Source of the DNA: Trametopsis cervina
Taxonomy: Eukaryota; Basidiomycota; Agaricomycetes; Polyporales; Irpicaceae
Assembly: GCA_022385755.1 (NCBI GenBank)
Contig: MU278351.1
Location: forward strand, 994,638-1,058,637
DNA: 64,000 bases
Reading direction: 5' to 3'
The notes beneath the pieces are model-generated. The model ran no database searches. It was not told the DNA's origin and saw only the letters and a list, made by a program, of their open reading frames with translations. Each line of letters starts with the position of its first letter. The first letter of the stretch is position 1. Shown here piece after piece: positions 11,055-24,300 of the stretch. Position numbers and translations under genes: made by a program.

Positions 11055-12760
11055 TTACCCGCTACGCTGACCATCTCCCGTCATCCGTCCAGGGTGGTAA
11101 GACGACTTCCCTTTGCCAGCCGTCGGACTCTCAGCCGCAAAAGGATCCATCAACGACTCTTTCTCTGGATATTCCGCAATAGGGCTTGGCGGTTCCAGCT
11201 TCGTCAAGAACTTCTTGCTCAGATGGCGGATATGGCGGAAGTCGATAGAGGCTGACGGCCCTTTGAGACTCTTCAACTGATCCGCCGTGGCATTGGACGA
11301 AGTTAATGGCTTGACATGGTCTTTGCTTGAATTACCGAGTTCGATATTGGCGAGCTCGCGTTTGGCTAGTGTAGCGAGGAGAATAATCGAGGTGATTCCA
11401 GTCATCACCATTTGTGAGAAGACACCTATCTGATCAATGAGGACGCCTGTTAACCGTGAAACATTCAAGGCGCGTCAATATATGCGTGCAGAAAGATACT
11501 CGAGGACACTTACCGTCGTACCCAGGCGCGTCCGGCATCATGTTTCGTATTTGTGGTATGACCATCATGGTGGCCACACACAACACGAGGTAATATGCCG
11601 CTCTCTGTGAACCACTCGCCTTCCAAGCCAGTGCCACGTAACCGACCGTCGCATGGGCTAGCATCCAGTTAATTCCGAACAGCATCAAGGCGAAGAACCG
11701 CGCTTCTCCTGGCCGTTTCATTGACACAATCAAATCCCTCGAGGGGCTCTGCGTCAGTTCGTCCGAGGATGACGACGACTGGAAGGCGACAGTGCTTGCG
11801 GTATCAAAAGAGGAGATGATGAAGCTCGCTGTATCTGTGAGAGTTACGAGGCGGGTGACAGGCAACGGCGAACTGGTGTTGGATACTTCGACTCGGATGT
11901 TGAGGGTGAGATGATAGGTGTCAAATGGGTACAGCCGTGCTTCGTGCACATCTAGAACATGGTCACTATCGAACTGGTACAAATTTTGCACACTGCATGA
12001 CCGTCAGACTTTGGGTACGAGATGTAATACGAGTTCATACCTCAACCGATTGGTATTAGCCGATGAGGTTGGGATCTTGTCAGGATCGTACGTCGCTGTG
12101 GCGGTCTGGTCTCTGGTACCGATAGATCAGTTTATGAAGAGCTTGGAAACCCTTGCGACGACGTACCCATCGACATAAATATTAAGTGGTACATTAGGTA
12201 TGCCACATTCCGAGCTATCATGCGTTCCTTCCGACTTAGGCAATACATAGGCTTGCCCGCAGGCAAGGATAGACCAGCGAATGGTAACAGCAGGCTCGTC
12301 GACATCAACGTCGACGTTATCACCTATAAGCACGATCTACTTGGCATGAGCACTACTCAAAGCTAGCGGTAAATAAGCAAATGCTCACTCCGGGATTGTG
12401 TTGCGCTAAGTCGTTCAACAAATCCTTAAATACCGCTTCCTCTTCGGCACCGATAAATGCGAACGAGATAGCTCCAATGAAAAACAAGGAGATTACAACA
12501 GCTATTCCGACAATGAACGTAGGTCCCAGTGGTATTACACCAGCATTGACACGAGTCTTCGGCAAGGTTGGGGTAGAGGTTGGTAGTACCAGGTTCTTGA
12601 TATTTTTACTTTTCGTCGATTGCCTGCAGGTAGAGCCATGATGACCCCCGGATTCTCCCCGAAGGGGCTGCGATGTCAAGTATGTACTGGCCACCGATGA
12701 TGCCGAGGATGAGGAGCGAATGAGACCCGTAGTGGAAAGAAAAGAGTGACGAGTGGCCAT
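11055..12760 (-). CDS. DUF4436 multi-pass membrane protein
   Basis: Exons 12389-12760, 12167-12336, 12041-12112, 11514-11992 and 11055-11446 give 494 residues starting MATRHSFLS. A Ser-rich cytosolic-looking N-terminus of about 65 residues is followed by a strong transmembrane segment (FIVGIAVVISLFFIGAISFA). Next comes a beta-rich domain with the DUF4436 signature ARLYPFDTYHL, and then three hydrophobic segments (MLFGINWMLAHATVGYVA, YYLVLCVATMMV, and one around MVMTGITSIILLAT). A charged tail ends at the stop. This family is common in basidiomycetes and its biochemical role is unknown. The single N-terminal anchor, large domain and C-terminal membrane bundle suggest a plasma- or endomembrane protein with an extracytosolic beta domain. 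The tail may have one more small exon, since a GTAAG lies at the stop. Confidence 0.85.
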
Positions 12761-13885
12761 GATGGTGCAAAAGGATGACTAGGGCACAAAAACGAATGTG
12801 GGGTGGCTCGGCTGTAACGCACAAGTCGAAGCATCCCGTTCGCACTGCCCCAGCTTTAAACATCTCCAACATGGAAGACTGGGTGGAGAACTGAATTTTA
12901 TCACGGAAAATTATGTCCCCAAAGGCATAGCCTCCTCAAGACTTCTGGGTGAAGAAATCGGTTAACTCCACCAGTATGAATTGAACAGAAGACACAACTC
13001 GACGTTTATTCAGAGCCAGAAGCGACAGCTTGACGGTGTACATTTAGCGGGATATATTCTGACGGCGTTAACGCATAGTGAAGAGACTAGCGAGAAGAGC
13101 GATATGAAGACTGTAGGCCGACATCTGTATCTCTTCCCGCAATCAAGTTTAGTGCTCGCAATCCTAAAGTGACATAGTTAGAGATTGAGTTCTTTGAATA
13201 ACGTTCAAACGGGACTTGCCATACTCTCAGATGGCGCTGCAGTGCGAACGAATATTCACGCCGTACCGCACTAAGCCCGCCCGCGTTACGCGCCCGCGCC
13301 TGCAGCGCCGCTTCCGAACCGAGGAACGTGTATATCAGTATCGAACGCATGATAGTTAGACGAAGACGTAAGTCATCCATCAGCATACATCCATACGCGG
13401 GCTCCATAAAACTCTTCTGGCCGAGTACCCAGTCACGCATACGAGATTCTCCCAAGTCACAGGTCTGTTGCCCCGAGTATCCCGAATACGACGGATTCGC
13501 AGAGTAGATCTGGATAAATTTGCAAAGGGGTGGTTGTGGTTAGGCACCAGAAGTCGGCAGATAGGGTATGACATGAGAGAAAACGTCTCGTTGTAGGTTG
13601 AATGGATGATCGGCGAGCCTGGCAGTCAGGAGTACAAGCGGTGTTAGGCAGAAGTCGAACTCCATCGAGCAACAATGTTATGTCAGCTAGGATTCAGAGC
13701 GCTGTTCTGCGCATGATGGTGGCAGCATCAGAGCGGCGACACAGTGACATAGAAGGGATTCTACATATGCACATATCGTCATGAGATTGGCTTTGCGGAC
13801 TAAGATCGGTACTGACCTACTGAGCGCCGTGATCGGAAGCTTAACGTAGTTGTTCTGTTTCTGTCACGCAACACGCAGGTGGCCT
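12761..13885. other. 1.1 kb intergenic with one unassigned ORF
   Basis: The best ORF is at 13087-13455 on the minus strand (about 122 codons, LRLRLTIMRSILIYTFLGSE). It shows no family I recognise and no clear splice partner that extends it. The rest is promoter and 3' flank of the neighbours. Confidence 0.3.
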
Positions 13886-15443
13886 CTAAACGTACAGCGA
13901 AGACCTCATGACCTGAAGCTCTTCCAACGGACCACCAGGGTCACCCTCCGGACCCAGAAGATCAAGAATGACGGATGCAATCGCAAGATAATGGCGAGCG
14001 GTATTTTCGTATTCTGTGCCGAGGGCGGTACCCGATCCATGCCCCTGCTCATGTGTGACTACGGCGTTCCAAGCTGTCTTAGTGAGCTCCAGAGCATGCA
14101 TTCCTATGAATGGGGCGCGGATTGAGCTGACTTCCGTATGTCTTGAGGAATCGAGACCTTACCAATCTGAGGATATGTCAGCGGGTAGAGCACCGAGTAC
14201 AGAGACAACAATGTTTTCCCGCTTGATAATGCCTTCGCGTATTCTCCTTCGTGAGACGCCCGACTGAACTCCTCCGAGAGGGAGGGCATGTAGTCGGCAT
14301 TGAGAAGAGGGTGGATATGTTTCGGAAGATTCCACCGAGCGCCGCCGGTGTTTGAGAAGTCAAACCCCTCCCGTGCTTCCAAAGGTAAAATCTTGGAGCT
14401 GGCGAACTCGCCCAAGTCCGACTCTAGTTTCACCAATTCCTCCGGAGGGGGGAGAGGCCCCAGGGGATTGATGCCCCTTTGGAACGTACAGAGCGCACAC
14501 GTGCACGTGAACCCATAATTCATTGATAGTGCCTCCTGGCGAGTCTGGAATGGTAAAGCGGGGTCCAAGTACGGTAGGGTAATCTATATTGTAGCAGTGA
14601 GTATGCATTTCCGCTACGATGTGTAAAATGCACACTACCTCTTCTCCGGCCTCGATATTCCTGATGGCGACAATGTCCATCATCACCGACTTCCCTGATA
14701 TAAACTGGTATTTTGCGACACAATTTGGATCACAGGAATGGTTGAAAAGACGACTTGCCAATGGGAAGATACCATGCGCGCAAGAATTCAGATGGGAGTG
14801 GACGAGGAAGTTATTGTTCCCAAAGCGTAGATACATTTCTTCAACAATATTGTTAGGTAGGTCATTTGTACGACCCGTCCTGCATAGCGGTAGGTTTCGA
14901 CGGGTCACTGCAGGACCCTTCATGAGGTCGAAAAATGCTGGGATCGGTCCGGAAAGCCCAGATGAGGGTGGCTTGAACTCGTGGTCATGAAAAACCACAT
15001 TAGTCAGATGTGATAATAGTATCGAGTCGACACGATCTGTAGGGTTCAACTCTTGATATTTTGATGAGGCCAGAAAACTATTGTATCGTTTGCAGATTCT
15101 ACGGTGATGTTGCTGCCACTGGATGTTCTGGCCTGGAAACGAAAATGAGGCACCCGTACCTCGAACACGAACGTGGAGGGTCCGCACAAGTGGTTCCGCA
15201 GTACCAGTATTCTGCGCACCCAGTACATTTCGCAAGACGAGTACCTGTTTCAGGTCGGCGCATACAATTGTCGCACCGTTGACCTTTCTCGCTCGGTAAT
15301 AAGGCTGTCGCCAGGGCTTCAACTTGAAGCACGATTGTGCCCGCAAAGGTGTAGTTGGCCGCACATGCCTGATCTCGAGCGGTCGGATGGGATTTCAGAT
15401 GTATATTGGACGGTATCTGAGAATTTGAGTTCGAGTGAGACAT
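13886..15443 (-). CDS. SET and MYND domain protein (SMYD-like lysine methyltransferase)
   Basis: Exons 15188-15443, 14639-15132, 14163-14583 and 13886-14103 give 462 residues starting MSHSNSNSQ. A MYND zinc finger lies at residues 57 to about 100. It follows the CxxC..CxxC..YC..CQ..W..H...C spacing, and its second half is completed across the first intron, which fixes that splice. The SET domain follows, with the hallmark GIFPLASRLFNHSCDPNC (NHSC at 216-219), then the post-SET cysteines FTCTCALC. SMYD proteins transfer methyl groups from S-adenosylmethionine to lysines of histones or other proteins. The C-terminal helices resemble the SMYD tetratricopeptide-like region. It lies in the same orientation as the large gene upstream, with a 607-bp gap. 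Confidence 0.9.
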
Positions 15444-16050
15444 GGTGTGCGACTGTAATGAGGATGTGGAGTTCACGACTGGCTGACTACCTGCGCTTGT
15501 GGCGTGGGAAGACCATACGTGAAGGATACCCACTCACAACCTCCGGTTTCACATGGATTGCGCTTCGTAATTCATCTGCTACTGCGTGCTGAAAGTGGGT
15601 GCGGAGATGGTATGCAGAGTTTAAACCTCGTGGAATATTTATCAATGCACGGTGGGTCGGCGCGAGCCTTTTTGCGACGGGACGATCCCTAAAACAAACT
15701 ATAGTATTTCGTACCTCGCCGCTGGGGGGCATCGGAGTGCAGATACAGAGTCTTGGACAAGTTAACAAGTCCGATGCCAGTGGAAGACAACCACAGATAT
15801 TTCAAAGACGAGTACGAGCAACTACCCTGTCTGATTGAAAAGCAATGGATAGTCATTGATGTCATCTACGGCGACTAAAATACAGTAAGAGCATTACAGG
15901 TCGTAATTCAAGTATGATACAAGATAGATAGAAATAATACAGGCGTTAAAAGGACGCGTGAGTCGTGATCGTAATGGTCTACAACAACTTCTGGAGTTCC
16001 GTTAGAATAAGGTGAAAAGAAAACGTCATATAATCTTGAAATTTTGTGAT
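15444..16050. other. Intergenic, SMYD promoter side
   Basis: The 607-bp spacer lies between the 5' end of the SMYD-like gene and the stop of the NRPS-like gene. Short ORFs on both strands lack splice support. An AT-rich stretch lies next to the NRPS-like stop, as expected of a 3' UTR. Confidence 0.4.
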
Positions 16051-19000
16051 TTATGAATCCCAAATGGCACCAAAGGCCGGGATCCCTCTGCTGACCATGC
16101 CGTAGACCACCTTCTGGGTAAGCTTCTGGTTGGAGATGATACAGACGGCTTCTGCGTTGAATTCTTTGACCATGCGGTAGGTCAGTTTTACCATGTCGGG
16201 TTTGCCATGTTTGCGAGTGTCTACGTACCTTCGCTCAGCCAGAGCAAAGGAAAGATAGAACGGGTACATACCATATACAACCGCACCTGGCGAAGCCTTT
16301 AAGATGTCGTCCACCAGCTTGTCACCGAAGGTCTCTCTGACGTTTGGAGACGTCCAGAGCAATTTGATCGGAACACGTTGCTCGAGAATGCAGGGCGCAC
16401 AAGGGCCGATACCACTCCCCGTGGCGACGAAGACAACTCGGCGGAACAGGGACGTGATCCTGAGTACACCATAGCAGGGAACACCGCGAACCCAGAGCTT
16501 GGTCGGTGGGTTAGCAATTTTATGGGTTGTCCAGTCTCCCGCTCGAGAAACAACAAGGGAGAAACCCTTCTCGTTGGGGACAGGGATGCAAGCAAATCCG
16601 TGCCATTCTATGAGTGGAGACTCAGAGATGCGGACAAAATGCCCGGTCTTCGGCGTGACTATGATAAAGGTATGTCAGTTGTGACAGGGAAGGATCACAA
16701 GGGCTAACGTACCATAATCGAAGTGGAGTCGGATAGCATGCTTGGACAGTACTTCCGATCGAACATTAACCTTTCGGAGGCGCAACCACGGGAGCACAAG
16801 AGACGCCGTCATGATGGTGACCAGCCAGATAGGTGGAGAATGAACCAGTGCATGACCCAGAGACTGGTTGATCCCCTTGTAGTCATTCGTCAACAGTGCG
16901 GTCTGTCAAGCGATGAGCGACTGTTCATGGAGAATCCGCGGTATAGCATACCTGAACCCAGACTAGTGCTGTGGCAGTCCATCCCAGGAAACGGTGAGTC
17001 TTCTCAAATGCATCGTGGTGCACTGAACGGTTCTTGGGATAGGCAAAGAGGACGATTCCAACCAGGAGCACCAGGATGAAGTACGTGACAGCGACAGTGC
17101 TGGCCGAAGTCTGGTACGTGCTGCAGTCAGTGCTACCCTCATTTAACAGAACGGCGAGAGACTTACCTTGCCATTGGTGACCAGCTCCTTGGTAGCCTGG
17201 GCCGTGAATGCGATAAGCCAGACTAGCCCGCTTATCCCGCACCCGGAGTGAACTGAACGAGACGATAAGTTCAGACGAAATCACATGCAAAGCTCTCACT
17301 TACTTCCACCAATATGGTAAACTCTCGCGGCAGTCCGGCGAATAAAGAGCGGCCACCTAAAATAGAGTCAGGAAATACCATTACAGGCAAGTCTCAGGTT
17401 TACTCACGAAGACGGAACCGCGCATGCCACGGTAAAGAACGTGTTGATCACGTAGTCCTGCCGCATGAGAATGGCACAGAAAAGATTTGAGACAACGACG
17501 AGGCCGAGATGCTGGGCATCCGCTCCCTCGGGTCGGGCCAGGGTCCAAATCAATACCGCCATGTTGGTAACGAAAACAATGCCGAAGAGTCTGCGATACA
17601 GAGAAAAGATCTGGTGTCGCAGATTGCGGAACAGTTTGCCGTTCGTCTTTTCGGGTATGTCGTCTTCCAAATAACCGTCCCACGGGTAAGACTCCTTTTC
17701 GACTTCTGACAGAGCGTCGTAGTTCAGCTTCTTCTCAGAGCTTGCAGCAGTACTGCTGTAGACAGGAGGTGGGAGAGCAGGGCTGCCTTCGCTACTGTTA
17801 CTTCGTGCATAGAGATTGTTAGAGTAGAAGGCGGCGTCAACCGCTCCAATTTGTTCTGTGGCAGCTTTTTCGGCTGCAGCTTCGAGGACCTTTCCAGCCA
17901 CGGCTTCGGCAACCTTCTCGACAGCAGATATTGTCTGAGCGACCTCGAGAGCAGCACTCTTGATGTTGATTTCGGCTTGAGTAAGCGCAATACTCTTCAG
18001 GGCACGTTTGTCAATCTTGCCGTTCCTGCGATCCAGACTCGTTAGCTGATGTGTTGCTCTCGATCTCGATCACCAGCTTACGCAGTATGTGGCAGCTCAT
18101 CGAGGGTGCACCATTGTGTCGGAACGGCGTAGTACGGCTGAATCTTCTTTGTCGTTTCGATAACAGCATCCACATTGGCAGAAGAAGGGGTCACGAAGCC
18201 CCATAGCTCGCCTTCAATTAGTATTGCCACGGCAGAATCGACAATAGGGCAGCTCTGGTCGTGGATGAGAAGGGGGCATCTAATCTTGCAGTGACAGTAC
18301 TTACTTGCATGGCAGCTGAAACGCCGTCTAGCTCTACGCGGAATCCCTTGATCTTGACTTGATCGTCGACTCTTCCAAGGTGTTCAAGCGTGCCATCCGG
18401 AAGCCACCTTCCGAGGTCTCCAGTGTTGAACATGAACCCACTAAGCACAGGTTAAGCAGAGTGCTTTTACGAGGATTCAACATGCTCACCCGTCGTTGGT
18501 AAAAGGATCGGGTCTGTACCGCTCGGCTGTCTTCTCTGGTAGACCGATATAGCCGCGCGTGATGCCACCACCCCCGGCCCACATAACTCCTGGCTTACCG
18601 ATGGGCACAGCGTGCATGTTTTCGTCAAGGATATAAACATTGTTGTTGGGAGTGGGCGCTCCGATGGAAGTGGGCTGTCCCGCCACGTGGAGTTTGACGG
18701 TATTCACGATGGTGATCTGGGCGTTGCCTGAGATTCGACAGCATGAGGAGATAGAGAGACATACATACCTCTGTGGGGCCACAGCTGTTGTAATACTGTG
18801 CGGCCGATGCCCATCGATCGGCAACAGCTGAAAGAAACAATGAGGGGGCGCTCTTTTCTGTAGAAGTATGGTTTCTTACGTTGGGGCATGGGTTCTCCGG
18901 CCGTCGCCAGTACCTTGATGTTAGAATATTCCACAGGGTCATAGCGTGCTGCGGAATGTCTGAGGCTCCTGCAATCCGTCAGCTGGAGAGAGTGAGCTCA

Positions 19001-20041
19001 CCGATGATGCTGGGTGTCGCTGCGCAGGAACATCAGCGAATTGCACGTTAGATAATGGAATGGAAGATGAAATACCTATGACAATATCCACACTCTTCAG
19101 CACAGTTTGCCAATCTTTTGAGCTCTTGCCTCGAATACAGAGGGTGCATCCGTTGCTAAGGCTCCCTAAGATTTCCTAGACATTCCAAAGTTAATATTTT
19201 TTCTTAACAAGGATATCGGTCACTAACCCATGCAGCCATATCAAAGGCGATGTTTAGAAGCTGTGCGACTCGGCGTCCAGGGCCCATCTGGATATTGCCG
19301 GGAGATAAACAGACAACTGAACTCATGTAAGCGCTCTTGTCATCCGCAGCAGTCCACGTCAAAACTTACGATTGACGACGTTACGATGCATAACTTCCAC
19401 GCCTTTGGGCGTCCCGGTAGTACCTGTGATGGCAATGAGTTACTGTTTCTGTCACCAAAGAAGTCTGATTCCAGTTCCTCACCGGAAGTATAGATAATGT
19501 AGACGCTGTCGTCAGGTGATGACAGATCTTCAGGTTTGGAATAATCCGCTTCTGTAGTAGACATCGACTCTTCGAGATTGATAACTGGTATTGTCGAGAC
19601 ACGATGCGCGTATTCAGATAGCACGAGGGCTAACGTGGCTTTGGAGTTCTGAAGGACAAACGCGAGTGTGGAGTCGGTAACGATACCGCCGTCTAACGGC
19701 ACGTAGGCGGCACCAGCTTTCAACACAGCGAGGATTCCAACGACCATAGGTATTGAACGCTGAGCGATAAGACATACGCGTGTTCCGGGGTAGACTCCCA
19801 TAGACCGTAGTCGATGTGCCAACGCATTAGCTTTGCGGTCAAGCTCACCGTAGGTGATGGTGTCTCCCAGGTGCTCGACAGCGACGGCATGAGGGTCACG
19901 AGCAGCATGGTGCTCAAATGCATGATGAACGCATCGATAGGGGACCTCCTGGCGTGGTCCAAAGCCAAAGCGATAGAAGAGAGACAGGTCCTCGACGGAG
20001 AGCCCGTGTAAAGCGGAGAGAGCTGGTGTGGTGAGGACCAT
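16051..20041 (-). CDS. NRPS-like adenylation domain fused to a TmpA-like membrane flavoprotein
   Basis: Seventeen exons join in frame to 1048 residues: 19483-20041, 19370-19423, 19228-19316, 19076-19175, 19002-19019, 18880-18948, 18769-18827, 18490-18716, 18305-18440, 18082-18254, 17408-18025, 17304-17356, 17167-17252, 16952-17110, 16713-16902, 16272-16658, 16051-16220. Residues 1-500 form an AMP-binding domain with [12 protein letters not shown] (about 184-195), [27 protein letters not shown] and the A10 motif NGKIDK (496-501). No LGGxS carrier-protein site follows. Residues beyond about 600 hold several membrane spans ([48 protein letters not shown]), ending in a FAD/NAD-binding-like part ([15 protein letters not shown]). 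This matches fungal TmpA-type flavoproteins fused to an A domain, sometimes listed as NPS12-like. Inference: an acid is activated as an adenylate and the membrane module does redox chemistry. The substrate is unknown. Confidence 0.9.
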
Positions 20042-21366
20042 CGCAAAAGCTGCTACGGGATTTTGGTGGGGCTTGTCTGTGGCTCTCTTCTGCGCACCTC
20101 TTTATATTTCAGGTGGCACAGCTACTTCTCCACTGCATCTCCACGGCGGTAGTTCCACATGAAGAGGTACGTGCTGAGTGATTATTCAGTAGCATTGATC
20201 GCGTTTGTGCACATACGACCAACGCCAACCGATAAACGGCCGGACAGAGGTGGCTTCGACAACATGACACGCTCATCCGACACATGCCGGAAAGTCCATA
20301 GGATTGCAGTTGAGAAGAGCGGACAACCTAGAGTAAGATCATGGTCGCAGATGGGGTAGCCGGGTGATCAAATCTGACCACAAGGTGTGGACCGGAACTG
20401 ATGCTGGATACAAAAGGCGAATGCAAAGCATGTGTCGCAGTTTGGGCAGAAAGTCAGACGCCACCTCGACGCACCATTGCACAGCGGAATCAAGCCAGCG
20501 AACTTATTCGATTGGCCAAATCCGGCGTGTGACACAATGTGACATAGAGAGGATGTGACAGGATCCTGAAAGCGTTGCCCGATTAGCTGCGCAGCACTTT
20601 GCAACATTACCATAAAGCGTGCCTTTTTCCCTGGATCATGACACACCGGAGTCAAGCATGCTCGTATGCCTCGTCAGGCTGGGCATAGGAGAGTTCCCCG
20701 GCCGAGATGTACCCGTCCTATACCCCAGAACTGCCTTTGCGAGGGTTACAGCTCTCACGGAATCCTGGATGAACAGAACTGCAGAGGAGAAGCTTGTCAC
20801 TCGTAACGGAACGACATTATTGAGGCCGCAGCATGCTCACCAACCCTTCAGTTTACGAGATAATCAATATTTTTCGTGACGCAGCGGACCCATGTGGCCT
20901 GCCTCGGAGGGTTGCACATCGCCTTTAGTGCCACTGCCGGACAGGAAGGCTGCGGCACGTCAGAATCTTTCGCAATTTGTAGAGGTGCGCCTTGCAGTGC
21001 TGCTAGGGTCGAGCCGCTCACAATTCACTTCGGGTGAGTAAGAGAGTCTCGGTGGAAGGGCTTGATCATGACGGTTGGAGCGCGAGGCTGCAATCGAACT
21101 TGGCGCCGAACGGGTACTACAATCACGTTCCCGGTCGACGATTGCGATGCTCTGCGAAACTTTCCTCATGGCACAATGGCAACTGGCTCAAAAAGGGTCC
21201 TATGCAAATATACACTAGAAGTACATGTTGTTTAATCTGCCCCACTCAGGGGGTAGAAATGTATGTGAAATAGATCAGGTTTGTCCTCCCAAATGGCATG
21301 CTCGACAGCATGCAGCACTGCAGAAGGTCCAGAAGTGATTGCGCACATGGAAAACGCGATAAAGGC
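20042..21366. other. 1.3 kb intergenic between NRPS-like gene and RAD50
   Basis: This covers the promoter of the NRPS-like gene and the 3' flank of RAD50. All ORFs are short and show no family features or splice-consistent extension. No repeat or RNA gene was recognised. Confidence 0.45.
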
Positions 21367-24300
21367 TCAGCCAAACCGATGTCGCTCTATGATGGACTTC
21401 TGGCGAGAGTCTCGGGAAACGCGCCTATAGTGAAGATCCATGAGAACAATTCAGACTGACGCGGTGTGGCATACCAATAGTGTTCCATCACTTCACTCTG
21501 CCCCAGCTTACGAAGAAAATTCTCATCATGCGTGATGATGATGAGTTGGAAGTTATGCCCTTTACGCTCATTGATGATACTGCGGAGGTCAATTCTTTCC
21601 GTGCACAATGTGGGGGATTTAGAGAACCACTCACTCCACGAGGCTTGCAGCCAACGCATCAATATTCTCCGTATCAAGTGCATTGGTTGGTTCGTCAAGA
21701 GCCAGGATACCACAGTTCTGGCCAAATGAGTCTGCAAGGGCCAGACGAATGATAATAGACGCTAGCATCTTTTGACCCGCAGAGCAGCGGCCTCGCATGT
21801 CCATTTCGACATTGTCCTTAGTCATGACGACCTGTAGATCGCTCAGCAGTGACAGCTTCTCTGAAATGTAGATCTCACCCTGTAGTTGTATGATCTCTTC
21901 GTTGCACCTCCCTCACTATCAGAGCTGATTTTGATCCCGTCGATATCTAGGGAATGGATTTCAGATTTGCATGTAAAGCGCCGACCCACCCCCTTTACTA
22001 CCCACCGGTACCCTGGTACGTCTTGTTCCACAAATGACGCATGGTATCGTTTACTTCTTCCATTTTCAGCGAGTGGTACTTCATGATAGCACTGTGGTTA
22101 TATTTAGAGACTGCGTGGACATTTCAGTAAACACATGCTTACTTATCAAGAGCCTTAGCATATTTTTCTAGATCGTTGTTCGCCATGTCTGAAAGCTGTA
22201 CAAGAATCAGCCTTCGGACTCTGATGGTTGGCATTCTGGGGTGTATACCTTGACTTTAATCAGCTGGTCGCGATACCGCTTACCAACATCTTTAAAGTCC
22301 TTGAAGTCGGCCTCGATAGTCCGGAGCTGGACCCTGAGCGAGCTCAACTCTCCGTCGATATGGGCACACTAGACAGAGACGAAATAAGCTTCTCGAGGTG
22401 TTTCATGTGATACTATCCAATACCTCCGCATGTAAGTCTGTTTCCTTCTGCTTCTCGACACCATACTTCTCGTCGAAGATCCGCTTTGCCTTTGCGGCTT
22501 CGTCGAGATCGTATTTCGCAATCTCTGCTTGCGTTGTTGCGATATCCTTGATGAGCTTGCGTACTCGCATGTTCTCTCGGAGATTGCCAACGAATGCACC
22601 GCTCTCGCTGATCTCCTTGTCGATACTGCTGATAGTGGCGCGCGTGTCTTCAAGTTCGGCACTGAGCTTTCCGATTGCACTCTCGAGCTCTTCAATCTGC
22701 TCCGAGCACTCTCTTAGTCGACGTCCTCTTTTCTCTCTCACATATCTGGACACAGTTAGCCTCGCTCTCGTTTGGTATGGAAATCGAAGGTACATACCGC
22801 TCGATGGTCTTATTCAGAACCTCTAGCTTATCGACGCTCATGTTCAGCTCCTGCGAAGCACGCTGCGCTTTTGCAATCTTGGCCGTCATCTCGCGGTCCA
22901 CCTGAGAGTGCTCTTGTTCGAGTTTCTGTATCGGCAGGTCAGCCTCAGCAATCCTAGCGTCAAGATCCTAGGGCACGAGGTCAATTCCCAAACGCTATCA
23001 TCGAGGTCTGACATCTTGTCACCTTCAACGTCTCAGCGTTTTGGACTTGCTCCTGTTTCATTTCCCCGATACGTTGTTCGACTTGGGACCGATGAGTCAG
23101 CTTATTTCTGACTTCACTGAGATTGAGTTGAAGGGCGTGTAGATCATTTTCGAAAGCGCGGAGGGCTGTTTGTTGCCGTTCTTTCTCCCCTGACAAGATC
23201 TGCCTTTCCCTCTCCACACGAGCCCTGCCAAGGATGTATGAGCAACTGTAAAGACAGTTAAATCATAGCTGACGTACAATTCAGCCCTGGCGTTGTTAAG
23301 CTCAGACTGCACTTCTTCGACAGTCTTCGTCGATCCAGTGGAAACCAAACTCGCCTCAATGTCGGTGATTTCCTGCTGACATCTCTTGATCTCTCCACAG
23401 AGCTTCGTCACCGACTGTGCGATTAGCTGGATGGTACCAATGATAGTGACTTCCGCTTTCAGCGCTGCAAACCGTTCCGACGCCTGCCTATCATTTAAAT
23501 CCTGAAAACTTCGATCAAACAGCGCAACCTTACCTCTTCTGCTTTAGCAGAGACGTCAGGAAGGTCAACTTGCTCCTTCTGTTTGATTTGCTTCTGTAAC
23601 TCAGGGACCTCGGTCTTGCTTAGAACGTCGCGCTTCTCCGCGAGCTTCCCCAACTCAGCGACACGCTTCAACTCCAATTCCCAATCGTCCAATTCACTCT
23701 GAATACTTTGAATACCATCGGGCGATGACTTCTTGATCCCTTCGTTGACCTGACATGGAATAAGCGACATGAGATAGCACACTTCCACCTACGTACATTC
23801 TTTTCAAAGGTTGTCAAGACCTCCCCATTCATGTCTCGTGCACAAAGTGGGCAGCGTTTGTGAGCTTTACCGCCGGTAAGGAACCGCTGATAAAGGTCGA
23901 ATGCCCCCCGATTTTGGTTCAGCTCTCTAAGATGATCGTCAGCCGCACGTTGGAAGGTCTGATAGAGACTCACACTTTTCGTACATTCACCTCGCTTTGC
24001 GCTTCATGGATTGCTTCCTCTGTTGTGACTGCACCACCTTCTGCTAGTCCACGCTTGATTTGTTCATCGAGCGCTTAGGGTAATAAATGAATGAACTAGC
24101 GAAGCGCTGCACGGTGAGAATACTCACATCGAATAGCGTCGCTCTTTTCTTTCAATGTTTTCTTCAGCTCCGAAAGTGATGTCTCCACCGCCTGCAATCT
24201 TCTACTTGCATGTTCAGCCGAGCTCTCCGCGTTTGCACGTTCCAGTTCCTTCTCCCTACACAACGTCAGTGGGGTGCTTGTCCGCAGCATATTCAGAAAC

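Noticed and set aside
13087..13455. 122-codon minus-strand ORF with hydrophobic segments
   Set aside because: No recognisable family, no splice-consistent extension to either side, and composition not clearly coding.
16051..20041. Multi-module nonribosomal peptide synthetase
   Set aside because: Only one adenylation domain is present, with no condensation, carrier or thioesterase domain.
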